In this document: one piece after another, positions 61,658 to 64,000 of the stretch
Position numbering within the stretch: the stretch's first letter is position 1
How the letters are laid out: the number at the start of each line of letters is the position of its first letter
Assembly: GCF_011365745.1 (NCBI RefSeq)
Contig: NZ_JAAOBY010000003.1
Coordinates: forward strand, 248,001-312,000
Source: Flavobacterium turcicum
Lineage (GTDB): Bacteria > Bacteroidota > Bacteroidia > Flavobacteriales > Flavobacteriaceae
Length of the DNA stretch: 64,000 bases
Reading direction: 5' to 3'
Notes under the pieces: model-generated
The model's input: only the letters and a program-made list of their open reading frames with translations
What the model was told of the DNA's origin: nothing
Databases searched by the model: none
Program-made: the position numbers and the translations under genes

Positions 61658-63187
61658 TTACGTTTTTGGAAAAGGTTTGTTTTGATAGGCACCTAAGTCT
61701 GGTGGCAAACTACGGCTAAATCCTAAAATGTCCTGAGGCACCACAAATAAAGAGTTTCCTTTACCAAAAGCAGCTGATTTTTCATCAATGTTTAGCTTGT
61801 TTTGTCCAACATTAAAAAATAAAGGATCTTTATTTAATAGAATTGATGTGTAATGTGTTGGATCAGAATTGAATTGATATAATGGATTATTTTGTACTTG
61901 AGTAGAGTTAATGTCAAACTTTATCAAACAACTATTAAATTGGTATTCGAATGCGGCACCTTCTTTCTTGTTCAAACTCATCTCTGTGTTGTAAGGACCG
62001 AAAATGATACAGTTGTTGAAAATTGCTTTAGTTAGGTTTTTAACTTCTGGCACGGCTCCTTGTAAATTATTACTTATGAGTAACGCTAATTGTTCAGAGC
62101 TATTCCAATTATTATTAATCGTGCAATGGGTAAAGGTATAGTCTCCTCCGTAGGTACACGCTACACTTGCAGTTCCTGCTGTGTTTACAACAAGATTTTC
62201 GGCATTAATTTTGGCAGTTTGTGCCAAAATCCCAAAATTACTATTATTGTAAATTTGACTATTTTTGAGTTGAACGGTCGTGTTATCATTGTTTTGAATG
62301 AGTAAGCCGATTGTAGCATTTTTAATAGTCAAATGATTAATACTATTATTTGTACTGCCATCAGTAAGCCAGATTGTTCCCCATTGCCCAGGAATATTAT
62401 CAAATTCGGGTTCTAATCGATCGCCTTCAAAAATTACTTCGTTCTCTAATTGTGGTGTCAAAGAGGTTTTTCCATCAACCAAAATTGAGGCTTTATTTGC
62501 TACTATTATACCGGAGTTCGCATGAAAATGTACGCGACTACCCGCTTGAAAAAGGACTGTTTTACTGGGTGGTACCGCTGCATAACCATAAATAACGTAA
62601 GGTTTTTTATTTGTAAAAATGAGTTCATTACCATTGATAGGATCGTTTTCATCTAGATAAAATCCCTCAATTTTATCTGAACCAATTGGTAATGTTTCGG
62701 TTGTACCATCAGCAAAACGTTGTGGATATAAAAAAACAGCATCTTGAATCAAGGTAACGAGTTCTACTTTTTGTAGATTTTCGCCACTATCAAATTGAAT
62801 GAAATCGGTGTATAAAAAATCGGACGGATTTGCATCTTTAATAGAGGCAGTTGTTTCGATAAAAATAAACATACTGTCTTTTGCTAAAAGCGTAACATCT
62901 GTAAAAATTTTACCATTGTTGCCTTGCATTCCATCAACAGTCATGCGGTATTTTGAATTCAAACCTTTGCCCAATTGTACCATTGGAATCGTAATGTCTT
63001 TTTTACTTCTGTTGTACACTTTTAATTGGTAAGTACTTGATCCAATATTAGAAAAAACGGTGTCCAAATACACTGTATCTCTTGAAAATTCAAGTTCGCC
63101 AGTACTAGCAACAGTTTCAAAATCAGTTCTACAAGCGGACAAACTGGCAACAATTCCGATGAAAATCAAAAGTACTCTAAGGCGCAT
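61658..63187 (-). CDS. Beta-helix lipoprotein
   Basis: The 509-residue protein has a lipoprotein signal (MRLRVLLIFIGIVASLSAC, lipidated Cys19). An N-terminal immunoglobulin-like part follows (FSRDTVYLDTVFSNIGSSTYQLKVYNRS). The middle (about residues 200-440) has repeated short strands typical of a right-handed parallel beta-helix (NNSINHLTIKNATIGLLIQNN, NSNFGILAQTAKINAENLVVN). It ends DLGAYQN, common at the end of surface beta-helix proteins. It is probably outer-membrane or surface-exposed and of unknown ligand. Confidence 0.8.
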   Translation of the reverse strand: MRLRVLLIFIGIVASLSACRTDFETVASTGELEFSRDTVYLDTVFSNIGSSTYQLKVYNRSKKDITIPMVQLGKGLNSKYRMTVDGMQGNNGKIFTDVTLLAKDSMFIFIETTASIKDANPSDFLYTDFIQFDSGENLQKVELVTLIQDAVFLYPQRFADGTTETLPIGSDKIEGFYLDENDPINGNELIFTNKKPYVIYGYAAVPPSKTVLFQAGSRVHFHANSGIIVANKASILVDGKTSLTPQLENEVIFEGDRLEPEFDNIPGQWGTIWLTDGSTNNSINHLTIKNATIGLLIQNNDNTTVQLKNSQIYNNSNFGILAQTAKINAENLVVNTAGTASVACTYGGDYTFTHCTINNNWNSSEQLALLISNNLQGAVPEVKNLTKAIFNNCIIFGPYNTEMSLNKKEGAAFEYQFNSCLIKFDINSTQVQNNPLYQFNSDPTHYTSILLNKDPLFFNVGQNKLNIDEKSAAFGKGNSLFVVPQDILGFSRSLPPDLGAYQNKPFPKT

Positions 63188-63305
63188 GGCTTCTTTTTTT
63201 GGTAAAAATAAGGAAAAACTATTTTCGAAATCAGAATTACAATCACAATATCCGTATTGTCTCTCTTCTTTTCGTTAATTTTACACTTTAAAAAAATATA
63301 CTAAA

Positions 63306-63743
63306 ATGACTTTTGATAAAGAAAAAATACTGCATTGGTGCAATCATGTTTCAAAAAACACTTTGATGGAAACACTTAACATCGTTTACACGGATGCTGG
63401 TGAAGATTTCTTGGTTGCCACCATGCCTGTTACACCTCATGTGCATCAACCGATGGGATTACTTCACGGTGGTGCGTCAGTTGCCTTGGCTGAAAGTGTT
63501 GGTAGTGCAGCCTCGATGCTATTTGTTAACTCAGAAGTAAGCGAAGTTCGAGGAATTGAAATTGCTGCCAACCATTTAAAAGCTAAGCGCGACGGAATGG
63601 TGACGGCAACGGCAAGATGTGTGCATAAGGGAAGAAGTATTCACTTATGGGAAATAAAAATTACAGACGAACGCGATCAATTAATTTCTTTGTGTAAGCT
63701 TACAAATATGATTCTCCCGAAAAGAAAAAGTGAAGAAAAATAA
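63306..63743 (+). CDS. menI: Hotdog-fold thioesterase, probable DHNA-CoA thioesterase
   Basis: The 145-residue protein has the PaaI/YdiI-type hotdog signature HQPMGLLHGGASVALAESVGS (about residues 47-67), with the catalytic Glu in AES and the substrate His in LLHGG. Its stop overlaps the start of an isochorismate synthase gene (TAATG), a pairing that points to menaquinone synthesis, where YdiI/MenI hydrolyses 1,4-dihydroxy-2-naphthoyl-CoA. The assignment as MenI rather than a generic acyl-CoA thioesterase rests on this context and on similarity to YdiI. Confidence 0.8.
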   Translation: MTFDKEKILHWCNHVSKNTLMETLNIVYTDAGEDFLVATMPVTPHVHQPMGLLHGGASVALAESVGSAASMLFVNSEVSEVRGIEIAANHLKAKRDGMVTATARCVHKGRSIHLWEIKITDERDQLISLCKLTNMILPKRKSEEK

Positions 63744-64000
63744 TGGAAAACCTACTGCGTAGAGCTCTAGAACAAAGGCAGGCTAATTTACCTTTTGTTT
63801 TATATCATAAGCCTCAAAGTGATGAGGTAATTGGCTTTTTTCAAAAAGACGATCATTTGTATCAAGTTGCTGACTTTACGGAAAATGGTTTTGTATTTGC
63901 ATCTTTTGATGGTTCTAAAAAGCATTTGATACCGGAAGAAGCTGCTGAAGTACTTACAATACCATTCGTGCCAAAAACAATACTTTCTGATGGATCTCAT
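63743..64000 (+). CDS. menF: Isochorismate synthase, N-terminal part (3' end cut by window)
   Basis: An ATG at 63743 overlaps the last base of the thioesterase stop codon, and the frame stays open through the window end (86 codons). The translation begins MENLLRRALEQRQANLPFVLYHKP and continues with GFFQKDDHLYQVADF and GFVFASFDG. I recognise this as the N-terminus of Flavobacteriaceae chorismate-binding isochorismate synthases (menaquinone or siderophore pathway). The catalytic domain lies beyond the window, so the call depends on the N-terminus and the menI neighbour. A 66-codon open frame on the other strand here is a shadow. Confidence 0.72.
   Translation, partial: MENLLRRALEQRQANLPFVLYHKPQSDEVIGFFQKDDHLYQVADFTENGFVFASFDGSKKHLIPEEAAEVLTIPFVPKTILSDGSH

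Noticed and set aside
63800-64000. A minus-strand open frame of 66 codons at the right edge
   Set aside because: It lies antisense to the better-supported isochorismate synthase frame starting at 63743, and its translation looks like random low-complexity sequence.

Overview
The window looks like a stretch of chromosome from a Flavobacterium-like member of the Bacteroidota. The DNA is AT-rich. Several genes start with TTG, and Shine-Dalgarno sequences are mostly absent. Promoters fit the Bacteroidota pattern (TTTG, about 18-20 bases, TAnnTTTG). Secreted proteins carry type IX secretion C-terminal domains, and many families are typical of Flavobacteriaceae: LETM1-related protein, the 160-residue 'ABC transporter ATPase' family, bacillithiol synthase BshA, and a Bacteroidota LptD. 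I see no rRNA, tRNA, CRISPR array, transposase, integrase or phage module.

Layout. 1-6.4 kb: the 3' part of tamB, then pfkA, gap and a BadF-type amino-sugar kinase. 6.4-15.9 kb: lptD-ridA on the minus strand, facing a plus-strand run of two paralogous cell-wall amidases, an MCE/MlaD lipid-transport protein, a membrane haem/Fe-S oxidoreductase pair and a small conserved protein. 16-24.5 kb: bshA, a PrcB-like lipoprotein, an outer-membrane barrel, aroC, a dicarboxylate/glutamate symporter, an RsmB-type rRNA methyltransferase and kup. 24.5-30.2 kb: an Arg/Ser/Asn-rich secreted protein, a YCF48-like lipoprotein gene interrupted by one in-frame TAG, an ECF sigma/membrane protein/Spy-like operon and an SRPBCC-GyrI fusion. 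30.2-39.8 kb: a MazG-like pyrophosphohydrolase, ilvE, mnmD, oxyR, a SulP transporter with two beta-carbonic anhydrases, a LETM1-related protein and a Tat-exported superoxide dismutase. 40-52 kb: a YihY/BrkB protein, a marR-fadN-fadA-fadE beta-oxidation operon, a palindromic intergenic repeat, a nitroreductase/MRJP-like pair divergent from an hxlR regulator, and a long-chain acyl-CoA synthetase. 52-64 kb: a LysR regulator, large-type purL, a small PLDc_N-like membrane protein, two tandem secreted endonuclease I paralogs, a beta-helix lipoprotein, and the start of a menaquinone pair (MenI-like thioesterase plus the 5' end of an isochorismate synthase gene).

Most of the window is core metabolism and envelope biogenesis. 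The points most worth a second look are the single-nonsense pseudogene at 26588, the palindrome in the marR-fad promoter, the overlapping divergent promoters of the redox-type HxlR cassette, the ~100-bp hairpin element at 47181-47280, the SulP/double carbonic anhydrase module, and an unexplained long hairpin near 51.9 kb. I found no clear candidate for an entirely new defence or mobile system.
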